The notes beneath the pieces are model-generated. The model saw nothing but the letters and a program-made list of their open reading frames with translations. It was not told the DNA's origin and did no database searches. The position numbers and the translations under genes are program-made. From assembly GCA_003170115.1 (NCBI GenBank), contig PMZS01000282.1, forward strand, positions 1 to 32,820: 32,820 nucleotides of DNA. Reading direction: 5' to 3'. The stretch is from Spirochaetaceae bacterium. Its GTDB lineage: Bacteria; Spirochaetota; Spirochaetia; SZUA-6; Fen-1364. Below, piece by piece: positions 24,657 through 32,702 of the stretch. Positions within the stretch are counted from its first letter, which is position 1, and each line of letters begins with the position of its first letter.

Positions 24657-25613
24657 ATGGGTAAGAGAAAGGTTTTCATCGCTGATACGCTGGCAACTGA
24701 AGGGATCGAGGAGTTCGCGTCGTTCCCCGATCTGGAGCTCGTCGTGAAGACAGGGCTGTCCCCGGAGAAGCTCATCTCCGAGCTGGGGGACGCTGTCGGC
24801 CTGGTCGTGCGCTCTGCCACACAGGCCACGCGGGAGGTCATTGCGTCGGGCACCGCGCTGAAGGTGATCGGGCGCGCCGGGGCAGGCGTGGACAACATCG
24901 ATGTGAAGGCGGCTTCAGAACGCGGCATCGTGGTCCTCAACACCCCGGGGGCAAACGCGGAAGGAGCGGGGGAGCTCGCCGTGGCAATGATGTTCGCCCT
25001 CGCGCGGGACCTTGCGCGCGCGGATGCGACGATGAAAGCCGGAAAGTGGGACAAGAAGAGCTTCACCGGCTGCGAGCTTCGCGGAAAGACCCTCGGCCTT
25101 GTCGGAATAGGCAATGTGGGCAGCGTCGTGGCCCGGTGCGCGGTGGGGATCGGCATGAAGGTCATCGCCTGCGATCCGTTCGTCGCCCCGGAAAAAGCCG
25201 CGGCCCTCGGACTGCGCCTTACGGATTTCGAGGAGGTCATCCGGACCTCGGATTTCGTCTCCCTGCATTCACCCCGGACGGAGCAGACAAAGGGGCTTTT
25301 CAACGCCCCGACCTTCGCGAAGATGAAGAAGGGCGTGTTCCTCGTGAACTGCGCGCGCGGGGGCATCGTGGTGGAGAAGGACCTCATTGCCGCCCTGGAC
25401 AACGGCATCGTGCGCGGCGCGGGAGTCGATGTGTTCGACAAGGAGCCGCCGGAGGATTGGGCGCTCGCGAAGCACGCCCGTGTCATCGCCTCTCCGCACA
25501 TCGGGGCTGCAACGGCCGAGGCGCAGGTCAACGTGTCGGTCATGATCGCGCGCCAGATCGGCGCGTACCTCACCCGGGGCGAGATTGTCAACGCGGTCAA
25601 GGCAGGCGCCTGA
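24657..25613 (+). CDS. serA: D-3-phosphoglycerate dehydrogenase-like 2-hydroxyacid dehydrogenase
   Basis: NAD-dependent D-isomer 2-hydroxyacid dehydrogenase, 318 residues, most like the short form of SerA, which oxidises 3-phosphoglycerate at the entry to serine synthesis. The substrate-loop segment GRAGAGVDNID (72-82), Rossmann motif GIGNVG (150-155), NAD-ribose Asp173, and catalytic Arg234 (NCARGG), Glu263 (DKEPP) and His281 (SPHIGAAT) are all present. There is no C-terminal ACT or intervening domain, so serine feedback by the classical route is not expected. Start at 24657, or in frame at ATG 24648, which lies within the -10 box and is therefore unlikely. Other hydroxyacid substrates remain possible. 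Confidence 0.85.
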   Translation: MGKRKVFIADTLATEGIEEFASFPDLELVVKTGLSPEKLISELGDAVGLVVRSATQATREVIASGTALKVIGRAGAGVDNIDVKAASERGIVVLNTPGANAEGAGELAVAMMFALARDLARADATMKAGKWDKKSFTGCELRGKTLGLVGIGNVGSVVARCAVGIGMKVIACDPFVAPEKAAALGLRLTDFEEVIRTSDFVSLHSPRTEQTKGLFNAPTFAKMKKGVFLVNCARGGIVVEKDLIAALDNGIVRGAGVDVFDKEPPEDWALAKHARVIASPHIGAATAEAQVNVSVMIARQIGAYLTRGEIVNAVKAGA

Positions 25614-25667
25614 GGAGGGCCGCCGAACGGCCGCGTGACCCGGGCGCGGCGGGTGCGAATTTATTTT

Positions 25668-25813
25668 GTTGGTAGTGCGCTTGACCGCAGGAAGGCGCCG
25701 GCTCATATTTCCACGCAAAAGCGCGAAGAATGCCAGGCCCAGCGCCGTTTTCCGTCGAAGGATGCCATATCTCGAATGTCAGGCCGGCGCCTTCCTGCGC
25801 TGTGCCTACCAAC
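25668..25813. repeat. 146-bp imperfect palindromic element of unknown type
   Basis: The ends are GTTGGTAG (25668-25675) and CTACCAAC (25806-25813), and inside them a perfect 16-bp pair lies at 25687-25702 and 25783-25798 (GCAGGAAGGCGCCGGC and its complement). The 80-bp centre contains short direct repeats (GAATGCCAGGCC 25729-25740, GAATGTCAGGCC 25774-25785; CGAAGAATGCC, CGAAGGATGCC). It fills most of the 280-bp gap between serA and the UVR-motif gene. It looks like a MITE- or REP-like element or a long structured RNA; no target-site duplication is obvious. Confidence 0.65.
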
Positions 25814-25846
25814 ATTTTGAAAGTGCTCCCGGGCGCGGCCCCGTTC

Positions 25847-25875
25847 TTGTCGAAGTCTCCACGGGGGGATACACT
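25847..25875 (+). promoter_or_regulatory. Possible promoter of the UVR-motif protein gene
   Basis: TTGTCG (25847-25852), 17-nt spacer, TACACT (25870-25875); four of six matches in each box. The predicted start is near 25882, ahead of GGGAG and the ATG at 25894. Confidence 0.35.
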
Positions 25876-25893
25876 GAAGGCGGGAGCGGGACG

Positions 25894-26658
25894 ATGAGCG
25901 CAGATATCACGGACATCCTGCGGGAGTGGGAGTTCGACTCGGACAACCAGATCCGCATCATACAGGCCGAGGACGGGCGCCAGGTTCTCCAGGTGCGCCA
26001 GCCCATGGGCATCGAGCAGTACGAGCTGGACGGCCGACCGGACGGCAAGAAGCCGTTCGGCCGGGAGTCCGCGCTGGAGGAGTTCCAGGCGCGCCTGGAA
26101 AGCTACCGCACGGCGCACGGCGGCGAGGAAGGGTTTGCCCTCAGCCACGAGGACTTTGCCGCCCTGCAGGGCGAGGGAGTGCTCTTCTATTTCCGCTACC
26201 TCGTGCTGTTCCAGATCGGCGATTTCATCCGCACCGCGCGGGACACCGAGCACAACCTGAATCTCTTCGCGCTGGTGGAGAGGTTCATCGACAGCGACGA
26301 TGACCGCAAGGAGCTTCTTCAGTACAAGCCCTACGTCGTGCGGATGAACGCCATCGCGCGCGCCATGATCTCGCTTCACAAGGAGATGAAGAGCGCGGCG
26401 GAGGACATCCTTTCCAGCGCGATCTCGGCGATCGAGGACATGCACGACATCGACACCCCCGCCTTCCAGTTCGAACGGGTGAGATCACTGAACTATCTCA
26501 AAGCGACGCTGAAGCAGATCCACGAGAAAAAGGGATCTGCCGCCGACTCGCTGAAGGTCGAGCTGCAAAGCGCGATCGACGACGAGGACTACGAGCGCGC
26601 CGCGGCGCTGCGGGACCGGATCCAGGAGCTGGACGTGAAGGAGCCGCAGGAAGAGTAG
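25894..26658 (+). CDS. UVR-motif (UvrB/UvrC motif) protein of unknown function
   Basis: A 254-residue cytoplasmic, acidic protein. The only recognisable unit is a C-terminal UVR motif at about 218-246 (LQSAIDDEDYERAAALRDR). The rest is mainly helical: an N-terminal segment with a short beta region (IRIIQAEDGRQVLQV), then long amphipathic helices. No McsA-type CXXC zinc motifs, nuclease or helicase motifs are visible, so it is not UvrB or UvrC. The start at 25894 is chosen because GGGAG lies at 25882-25886 and the upstream frame runs through the palindromic element. A role as an adaptor for Clp or DNA-repair machinery is conceivable from the motif only. Confidence 0.7.
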   Translation: MSADITDILREWEFDSDNQIRIIQAEDGRQVLQVRQPMGIEQYELDGRPDGKKPFGRESALEEFQARLESYRTAHGGEEGFALSHEDFAALQGEGVLFYFRYLVLFQIGDFIRTARDTEHNLNLFALVERFIDSDDDRKELLQYKPYVVRMNAIARAMISLHKEMKSAAEDILSSAISAIEDMHDIDTPAFQFERVRSLNYLKATLKQIHEKKGSAADSLKVELQSAIDDEDYERAAALRDRIQELDVKEPQEE

Positions 26659-26661
26659 CGC

Positions 26662-26681
26662 GCCGCGGGTCTGCCCGCGGC
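26662..26681 (+). terminator. GC hairpin after the UVR-motif gene
   Basis: Perfect 8-bp stem GCCGCGGG/CCCGCGGC with a TCTG loop, 3 nt after the stop codon. There is no U-tract, so termination strength is uncertain. Confidence 0.5.
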
Positions 26682-26687
26682 CTGAGC

Positions 26688-26716
26688 TTGCCGCTGTCCC
26701 CGCGCCCTGTTATTCT
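26688..26716 (+). promoter_or_regulatory. Promoter of the cupin gene
   Basis: TTGCCG (26688-26693), 17-nt spacer, TATTCT (26711-26716); predicted start near 26723, directly before GGGAGAG and the ATG at 26736. Confidence 0.5.
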
Positions 26717-26735
26717 GGGCGGCGGGAGAGATTCC

Positions 26736-27083
26736 ATGATCAGGAAAAACCACGAAATGGAAAAAGAGGTGAGGGAGAAAATGCGCGACGGAACCGGCTC
26801 CGTCGAGGTTCTCCACATCTTCCGCAGCAGGGAGCTGAAGGGCAGGACGCGACTGTTCGCGCGGCTGCTGCTGCCGGCCGGCAGCTCCATCGGGTTTCAC
26901 CGGCACGAGGGCGAGGAGGAAATTTTCTACATCCTGTCGGGAACGGGCGTGGTCAGCGAAGGAGGCCCTGCCGCCTCCGTCGGGCCGGGGGACGCCGTTC
27001 ACACCGGGGACGGCGCGGGTCATTCCATTGCCAACCCGGGTCCCGGACCGATGGAGCTGCTCGCCGTGATACTCGTGTACTGA
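26736..27083 (+). CDS. Small cupin-domain protein
   Basis: Single-domain cupin of 115 residues. Motif 1 is HRHEGEEEIFYILSG, matching HxH(X)4E(X)6G with His55, His57 and Glu62 as metal ligands; motif 2 supplies GDAVHTGDGAGHSIAN with His96. It probably binds a divalent metal. Such small cupins act as isomerases, dioxygenases or sugar- or signal-binding proteins, and nothing here tells which. The ATG at 26736 is set by GGGAGAG 5 nt upstream and the adjacent promoter; the longer frame is rejected. The next gene begins 13 nt after its stop, so the two may be co-transcribed. Confidence 0.82.
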   Translation: MIRKNHEMEKEVREKMRDGTGSVEVLHIFRSRELKGRTRLFARLLLPAGSSIGFHRHEGEEEIFYILSGTGVVSEGGPAASVGPGDAVHTGDGAGHSIANPGPGPMELLAVILVY

Positions 27084-27096
27084 GAGACGGCAGAGG

Positions 27097-29556
27097 ATGC
27101 TCTTTTTCCGGCGCCGACGACCCTTTGAGCGTCTTTCCACCTCGTTCCGCTGGCTGGAGCGGAAACCTTTCCCGACGGCGCGCGAATCCTCGTATGCCGC
27201 GGGGTACGAGGGCCGCGCCTACGTTCTGACCCTTCAGAAGGACAGCGTGTTTGCCTGGGAAACGATTGCGCCGGAGCGGCGGTTCACGGAGTTCATCCTC
27301 GAAGCGGAATTGGAACAGGATCAGGCGAACGGGCATTCCGCGGCCGGGGTGATCTTCCGACACGTCAACGATGAGAACTTCTACTCCTTCCTCCTGTCGT
27401 CACGGGGAAATTTCCGTGTAGACATCCTTTTCAACAACCACCCGATGACGCTCGTCGACTGGACCCACGTCCCCGAACCGGACCCCGAGCGGACGTCCGG
27501 GGCGGCGGCGAACAGGTTCCTGCGCGTCATCGCGCACGGGTCCAAGCTCTCGTTTCACGTGGACGAAGAATGGGTGGCCGAGGTGGAAGACGAGATGCTC
27601 CCCGAGGGGAGCATCGGCTTCGCCGCGCAGAACTTCGCCGGTTCGGGTCGGGGCGTATTCAGGTTCCGACGTCTCCTCCTGGATGCGCGCCCCCTCGTGG
27701 TGGAACGGGAGCACCTGCGTTCGTGGTACTACGGTCCCGTATCTCCGGCTGCGCGAGTGAGGCTGGCGGAAACGCACTACGCCTCCGATAACTTCCGGCC
27801 CGCCGCCGTGCAGCTGCGCAAGGGGCTCAAGGACCGTCCCGGGACGCCGAGGGAGCACTTTCTCCTGGCGGAGTGCTATATGCGGCTGTCGCTGTACGAG
27901 GACGCGCTGGCCGAGGTGGACCTTGTGCTCGCGGCGCAGCCCGCGCACGCCGAGGCGAGGCTGGAGAAGGCCAATCTTCTGTACCTCGCGCAGAGGCTGC
28001 TCGAAGCGCGCGATACGCTGCAGGAGGGAATTGCCGACGGGTCGATTGCCAGGAGCGCAGGCGCGTGGAACCTCCTGGGAAACGCGGAGTACGGCCTGGG
28101 CAACTGGGAGAAAGCGGTGGAGGCGTATCGCATGGCCGCGGACCTGCAACCGGAGATGCCTCTTTTTGTCCAGAATGCCGCCCGAGCCCTCGAACAGGCC
28201 GGCCGCCGGGAGGAGGCCGTCCAGTTCTATCTCCGAGCCGCCCGCGGGTTGTTCGCCGAGGAAGCCTTTGACGAGCTCTCCCTTGTCGTGCCGCGCGTGC
28301 GCAGCCTTGCCCCCGAACACCCCGAGGTCCTCGCGCTGGAAGCCAAGATGCTCTATCGCGAGGGGAAGACCCAGGATGCATTCACGATCCTCCAGCGTCT
28401 CGAGGATGAAGGGAGCGCCGACAGCGCCGTGCATTACCTTCTGGGGATCATCCTCACCGGCAGGGGAGCGAGGGCCGAGGCCCTGCCGCGCTTTTTCCGT
28501 GCCGCGGCGCTGGAGCCGGAGTTTCCTCTCTACCAGTTCCGCCTCGCGGAGACCCTGCACCTGCTGGGAAGCGATCCCCGGGAGCCGCTTGCGCGCGCGC
28601 GCAGTCTCGCGCCATTGGACCCCTGGGTGAACAACCTCGAGGGGCAGCTCCGCATGGAGGCAGGGGATCCTGGCGGAGCCGTCGGCTTCCTGCGCGTCGC
28701 ACGCGACGCGGCTCCCGGGGAGGAAATCATCTGCCTGAACCTCTCGGAGGCGCTTGCCCGCAGCGGCCGTGGCCCGGAGGCCCTCGAGGCTGTGGACGCG
28801 TTCGTGCGAGGCGCCGGAGAAAATGCGCAAACCTCGAACCAGCGCGGGAACATCCTGGCGGTCATGGGAGACAAGCAGGGCGCGGTGCGTGAATACGAGA
28901 AAGCCATCCGCATGGATCCCGAAACCCCCGCCTACAAGGAGAACTGCGCGGCGGCGTGCATCGAGCTGGACATGGTGCACCGAGCGGAGGAACTTCTCGC
29001 GCAGGTCGAGCCCGATCACCCTTCGGCGTCGGTCTACAACCTGCTCGGCCAGGTCGCCGCGCTCAAGGGCGAACGGGCGCGCGCAGAGCTCGCCTACTCC
29101 GCGGGGCTGCAGCGTGAGCCCGGCAATCCCGACATCTCGGTGAACCTCGCTCTCCTGCAGCGGGAGAGGGGCAGGCACGATGCCGCTCGCGACTTGCTGC
29201 TCTCCGTCCTCTCCGCCCATCCCGGACATGTGCGCGCCCGCTCGCTCCTGGATCGGATCAGGGCCGAGCGCGAGCAGCGGATCCAGTGCGCGACGTGCGG
29301 CAGGGAATGGTGGGCCCCGCGTGAGCTGCCCGCCCAGCCCGCCATGCGCGTGCGTGGTGAGCCTCCCGCAGAGGCTCCGGCCGGCCGTTGTCCGGCCTGC
29401 AGGAAGGTGTACTGCGTGGGATGCGCCTCGGCGCACCTCCGGGAAATGCGTTTCTACTGCCCTGATGACGGGGAGCTTCTCAAGCTCTCCGATGACTCAC
29501 TGAAATGGCTGCTCACGCGCGCCCTCGAAACACCTTCGAGTACCTCCTCGCCTTGA
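27097..29556 (+). CDS. Large TPR protein with jelly-roll-like N-terminus and C-terminal Cys cluster
   Basis: An 819-residue protein, apparently cytoplasmic, as no signal peptide is visible. Residues from about 25 to 205 are beta-rich and resemble a LamG/DUF1080-like jelly roll (FTEFILEAELEQ, AAGVIFRHVNDENFYSFLL, FHVDEEWVAEVE, GSIGFAAQNF). Residues from about 225 to 720 are at least ten tetratricopeptide repeats, with blocks such as AWNLLGNAEYGLGNWEKAVEAY. The C-terminus holds a zinc-type cluster: Cys731, Cys734, Cys765, Cys768, Cys773, Cys776, with His780 and Cys788 nearby. The combination suggests a scaffold; no enzyme activity is visible. It lies 13 nt after the cupin gene, and its stop overlaps the promoter of the next gene. 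Confidence 0.8.
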   Translation: MLFFRRRRPFERLSTSFRWLERKPFPTARESSYAAGYEGRAYVLTLQKDSVFAWETIAPERRFTEFILEAELEQDQANGHSAAGVIFRHVNDENFYSFLLSSRGNFRVDILFNNHPMTLVDWTHVPEPDPERTSGAAANRFLRVIAHGSKLSFHVDEEWVAEVEDEMLPEGSIGFAAQNFAGSGRGVFRFRRLLLDARPLVVEREHLRSWYYGPVSPAARVRLAETHYASDNFRPAAVQLRKGLKDRPGTPREHFLLAECYMRLSLYEDALAEVDLVLAAQPAHAEARLEKANLLYLAQRLLEARDTLQEGIADGSIARSAGAWNLLGNAEYGLGNWEKAVEAYRMAADLQPEMPLFVQNAARALEQAGRREEAVQFYLRAARGLFAEEAFDELSLVVPRVRSLAPEHPEVLALEAKMLYREGKTQDAFTILQRLEDEGSADSAVHYLLGIILTGRGARAEALPRFFRAAALEPEFPLYQFRLAETLHLLGSDPREPLARARSLAPLDPWVNNLEGQLRMEAGDPGGAVGFLRVARDAAPGEEIICLNLSEALARSGRGPEALEAVDAFVRGAGENAQTSNQRGNILAVMGDKQGAVREYEKAIRMDPETPAYKENCAAACIELDMVHRAEELLAQVEPDHPSASVYNLLGQVAALKGERARAELAYSAGLQREPGNPDISVNLALLQRERGRHDAARDLLLSVLSAHPGHVRARSLLDRIRAEREQRIQCATCGREWWAPRELPAQPAMRVRGEPPAEAPAGRCPACRKVYCVGCASAHLREMRFYCPDDGELLKLSDDSLKWLLTRALETPSSTSSP

Positions 29557-29580
29557 CAAAGCCGACCGCATCGTTAGTAT
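29553..29580 (+). promoter_or_regulatory. Promoter of the LolA-like gene, overlapping the upstream stop codon
   Basis: A perfect TTGACA (29553-29558) overlaps the TGA of the TPR gene; after 16 nt comes TAGTAT (29575-29580). The start codon TTG at 29591 is only 10 nt further on, so the leader would be very short. Confidence 0.5.
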
Positions 29581-29590
29581 GGGGTGAGCC

Positions 29591-30271
29591 TTGAACCGAA
29601 ACGCCACATACCTACTCATTCTCTGTCTCCTCGTCCCTCTGGGCGCCTCTGCGCAGTCCACGGACATGGTGTCGGCGGAGAAGTTCTTCGCGAACCTCTC
29701 TGCCAGCTACGGCATGGTCAAGGATTACGAGGCGAACCTCACGATCACGCAGGGCAAGGCGGTTTCGCGGGGGAAAATCTCGTACAAGTCCCCGCTGTAC
29801 CTCTTCATCCGGTTCGACGAACCGGCCAACCAGGTGATCTGCTTCGACGGGGAGAAGCTGACCGTCTACCTCCCCAACGAGCAGGTCGTGCTGCAACAGA
29901 GGTACAAGAAAAAGACTCCAAACCAGATTGAAGCGCTCGCCACAAGCCAGGGCCTGGCCCTGCTGCAGCGCAACTACTCCATTGCCTACCTCACCGGTCC
30001 CGCCGCGGTTCCCCTGGAGGAGGGCTCGAAGGAGATGGTGGTGAAACTGAAGCTCGTCGCCCGGGGAACCACGAGCTACAGCCAGATGATCATCTCCGTG
30101 AAGGACTCTCTCGTCCGCCGGGTGGAAGGTACGCAGTCCAGCGGAGACAAGGTGGTCATGGATTTCGCGGGCATCCGCACCAACCAGGGGGTGCCCGATT
30201 CCCGGTTCGTCTACGACGCCCCGCCGTACGCGAACGTCATCCAGGACTGGCTCTTCGATCCGGAGCAGTAG
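29591..30271 (+). CDS. Outer-membrane lipoprotein carrier LolA-like protein
   Basis: A 226-residue periplasmic protein starting at TTG: signal peptide (NRNATYLLILCLLVPLGASA, cleavage after about residue 21) followed by a LolA/LolB-like fold. Characteristic parts are AEKFFANLSASYGMVKDYEANLTI, the G-K-I-S-Y-K-S-P strand, FDGEKLTVYLPNEQVVLQQR, and a late VPDSRFVYDAP segment. Members shuttle lipoproteins across the periplasm, implying an outer membrane. The gene is followed after 5 nt by the RodZ-like gene. It may be a divergent LolA relative rather than the primary carrier. Confidence 0.82.
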   Translation: MNRNATYLLILCLLVPLGASAQSTDMVSAEKFFANLSASYGMVKDYEANLTITQGKAVSRGKISYKSPLYLFIRFDEPANQVICFDGEKLTVYLPNEQVVLQQRYKKKTPNQIEALATSQGLALLQRNYSIAYLTGPAAVPLEEGSKEMVVKLKLVARGTTSYSQMIISVKDSLVRRVEGTQSSGDKVVMDFAGIRTNQGVPDSRFVYDAPPYANVIQDWLFDPEQ

Positions 30272-30276
30272 GAAGC

Positions 30277-31383
30277 ATGGAATCGATCGGTGAAAAACTT
30301 CGGCTTGCCCGCGAGCGCAACAACCTGACAATCGACCAGGTGGCCCGCGAAACCCACGTCGCGAAGCGCTTCCTGAAGGCGTTGGAGGATGAGGACTTCG
30401 CGGCCTTCCCCGGCGAGACCTACGCAATGGGCTTCCTGCGCAGCTACTCCGAATATCTCGGTCTCAACGCGGAGGAAATCGTCGGGATCTATCGCAACAT
30501 CAAGATCCAGGAGCAGCCGCTGCCGATGAACGAGCTGCTCGAATCCAAGCCCCACCTGCCGCCGCTGCGGATCATCATCTTCGCGGTTGCCGCGGTTCTC
30601 GCCCTCGCGGCCGTGGGTTATCTCGTCTACCGGGCGACCGCCCGGGCCGCCGGCCCCGCCGCCGCGGTGCAGAAGCCCTCGCAGTCGGCGGGCACGGATT
30701 TCGTCTTCCAGGACGAGGTCCGCACGCAGTGGTTCTCGCAGGGGGATGCCATCTCCGTGCCGTACGGTGGAAAGAGCTACAGGATCGTGGTATTCGCCAT
30801 TGGCGACACGCTCACCTTGAAGGTTCCCGGCGGGACTCTCGACATGGGCCTGGGCAAGGAGAGGTACATCGACCTGGACGGGGACTCCACTCCTGAAATC
30901 CGCATCGTGTGGAACGACGTGGACCGCGGCTCTCCGCAGAAGCGGGTGAACCTCGGCCTCTACCGTACATCCGGCCAGACCGTGGCGAACGCTGCGGCCG
31001 ATGCGTCCACCGCAATCCCCACCGCCGGGTCGGCGACGCCGGCCGTGCGCTCCGACACTTTCAAGCCTGTCACCGTCGCGCAGGCTGCGCAGGCAGGGCT
31101 CTTCACGCTGGACTTCACGTTCAAGAACGACTGTCTCTTCCGATACCTCGTGGACGCCGGCGACCGCGGGGACCGCTTCTTCCAGAGGGGCGAGCAGTTC
31201 ACCATCGATACCGCACGGAAGCAGGTGACGATCTGGCTGTCGAACGCGGGAGCGGCACGCATGCGCGTGCAGGGCAGGGATTTCGAGCTGGGCGATCTCG
31301 GAGAGGTGGCCACACGCAGGATCGCGTGGCGGAACGACACGGGGTCCGGCGGGTATGTCCTCGAAATCACTCCCCTGTACTGA
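30277..31383 (+). CDS. RodZ-like membrane protein with N-terminal HTH
   Basis: A 368-residue bitopic protein. Residues 1 to about 70 form a Cro/RodZ-type helix-turn-helix (ESIGEKLRLARERNNLTIDQ, then FPGETYAMGFLRSYSEYLGL); one membrane helix follows at about 98-118; the rest is extracytoplasmic, with Ala/Pro/Thr-rich linkers and two beta-rich blocks (about 140-230 and 265-368). RodZ links the MreB cytoskeleton to the cell-elongation machinery. Here the HTH and topology fit RodZ, but the extracytoplasmic part is longer and differs from E. coli RodZ, so the assignment is to the family, not the exact function. Starts 5 nt after the LolA-like gene behind AGGA. Confidence 0.8.
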   Translation: MESIGEKLRLARERNNLTIDQVARETHVAKRFLKALEDEDFAAFPGETYAMGFLRSYSEYLGLNAEEIVGIYRNIKIQEQPLPMNELLESKPHLPPLRIIIFAVAAVLALAAVGYLVYRATARAAGPAAAVQKPSQSAGTDFVFQDEVRTQWFSQGDAISVPYGGKSYRIVVFAIGDTLTLKVPGGTLDMGLGKERYIDLDGDSTPEIRIVWNDVDRGSPQKRVNLGLYRTSGQTVANAAADASTAIPTAGSATPAVRSDTFKPVTVAQAAQAGLFTLDFTFKNDCLFRYLVDAGDRGDRFFQRGEQFTIDTARKQVTIWLSNAGAARMRVQGRDFELGDLGEVATRRIAWRNDTGSGGYVLEITPLY

Positions 31384-31400
31384 GCCCGGCTTCCGGCACG

Positions 31401-32702
31401 ATGGACGCTGACGCTTCCACCCGCCGCGCCTTCCATGTCGAAAGCCTCGGATGCGCGAAGAACCAGGTCGACTCGGAGCGCATGATTGCCTCTCTCGTTC
31501 GGGCGGGGTGGCGGCTGGCCGCGGCGCCTGACGAGGCGGACGTCCTCATCGTGAATACCTGCGGTTTCATCTCCTCCGCAAAAAAGGAATCCATCGAAAC
31601 GAGCCTCGAGCTGAAACAGCGGTACCCTGGCAAGAGGGTGATCATGGTCGGCTGTCTCACCGAGCGCTATGGGGAAGACCTCGCGCGGCAGCTGCCCGAG
31701 ATCGATGGCTTTCTCGGCAACAGGGATCCGTCGCTGATCCTGGGCCTCCTTTCCACGGAGGGGAATCGCGGGAGTCGGAATCTCTACGAGCGCTCCCACC
31801 TCCTCTCATTTCCCGGAAGCGCCTACTTGAAGATCGCGGAAGGATGCGGGAATCGCTGCACCTACTGCGCCATTCCTCTCATCCGGGGAGACCTTGCCAG
31901 CCGGCAGCCCTCGGAGATCGTCCAGGAGGCGAAGCAGCTCCTCGATCGCGGCATCATGGAGCTGGTCTTGATCGCGCAGGACCTCGGCTCCTACGGGCGT
32001 GACCTCGGCGGGCACTGCACGCTGCCGCGCCTGCTGGCCGATCTCTCGGTTCTCCCGGGCGATTTCTGGGTGCGGCTCCTGTACATTCACCCCGATCATT
32101 TCCCGAGCGGCATTCTCGACATCATGGCACGCGACCCTCGATTCCTGCCCTACTTCGACCTGCCTTTCCAGCACGCCGCCCCGCGGGTACTGCGGGCGAT
32201 GGGCAGGCGTGCCGACCCGGAGGCGAATCTCTCCCTTCTCACCCGGATCCGCGAGAGACTGCCCGGCGCGGTCATCAGGTCCACGTTCCTCCTGGGCTTC
32301 CCCGGTGAGACGGAGCAGGACTTCGAGGAGCTCCTCTCCTTCCAGTCCCGCGCCCGGCCCGACTGGCTGGGATGCTTCACGTATTCGCGGGAAGAGGACA
32401 CCCCGGCGTACGCGATGCGCGGCAGGGTGACGAAGGCGGTGGCCGATGCGCGCAAGGCTCGGGTCGAACAGCGTCAGGGCCCTCTCACCGAGCAGGCCCT
32501 GGAGGCCCACGTCGGAAGGACGCATGACGTTCTCGTGGAGGAGAGGGTCGAAGGGGAGGAGCTGTCCCTGGGACGCGCGTACTTCCAGGCTCCCGACGTT
32601 GACGGGCTTGTCGTGGTCAGGCGCAGCCTGCAGCCAGGGACGCGCTGTGCGGTCCTCATTGACCGGCGCAACGGCGTCGATCTCGAAGGGTCCCCCGCGT
32701 GA
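31401..32702 (+). CDS. rimO: Ribosomal protein S12 methylthiotransferase RimO
   Basis: Radical-SAM methylthiotransferase, 433 residues, that thiomethylates an aspartate of ribosomal protein S12. The N-terminal UPF0004 domain has the three cluster ligands Cys18 (SLGCAKNQVDSE), Cys54 (NTCGF) and Cys85 (VGCLTER). The radical-SAM cluster is Cys149, Cys153 and Cys156 (GCGNRCTYCAIP). The LYIHPDHFP segment and the PFQHAAPRVL region favour RimO over MiaB, and a TRAM-like domain occupies about 370-433. The start ATG is 17 nt after the previous stop; the longer upstream frame is a shadow of the RodZ-like gene. It overlaps the next gene by 4 nt (GTGA). Confidence 0.94.
   Translation: MDADASTRRAFHVESLGCAKNQVDSERMIASLVRAGWRLAAAPDEADVLIVNTCGFISSAKKESIETSLELKQRYPGKRVIMVGCLTERYGEDLARQLPEIDGFLGNRDPSLILGLLSTEGNRGSRNLYERSHLLSFPGSAYLKIAEGCGNRCTYCAIPLIRGDLASRQPSEIVQEAKQLLDRGIMELVLIAQDLGSYGRDLGGHCTLPRLLADLSVLPGDFWVRLLYIHPDHFPSGILDIMARDPRFLPYFDLPFQHAAPRVLRAMGRRADPEANLSLLTRIRERLPGAVIRSTFLLGFPGETEQDFEELLSFQSRARPDWLGCFTYSREEDTPAYAMRGRVTKAVADARKARVEQRQGPLTEQALEAHVGRTHDVLVEERVEGEELSLGRAYFQAPDVDGLVVVRRSLQPGTRCAVLIDRRNGVDLEGSPA

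Noticed and set aside
25668-25813. Integron attC recombination site.
   Set aside because: The ends read GTT...AAC from outside in, opposite to the AAC...GTT order of attC core sites, and the core consensus is not met; no integrase gene or cassette is present.
30909-31400. Long N-terminal extension of the RimO frame.
   Set aside because: It is out-of-frame sequence of the RodZ-like gene; RimO homology starts just after ATG 31401.
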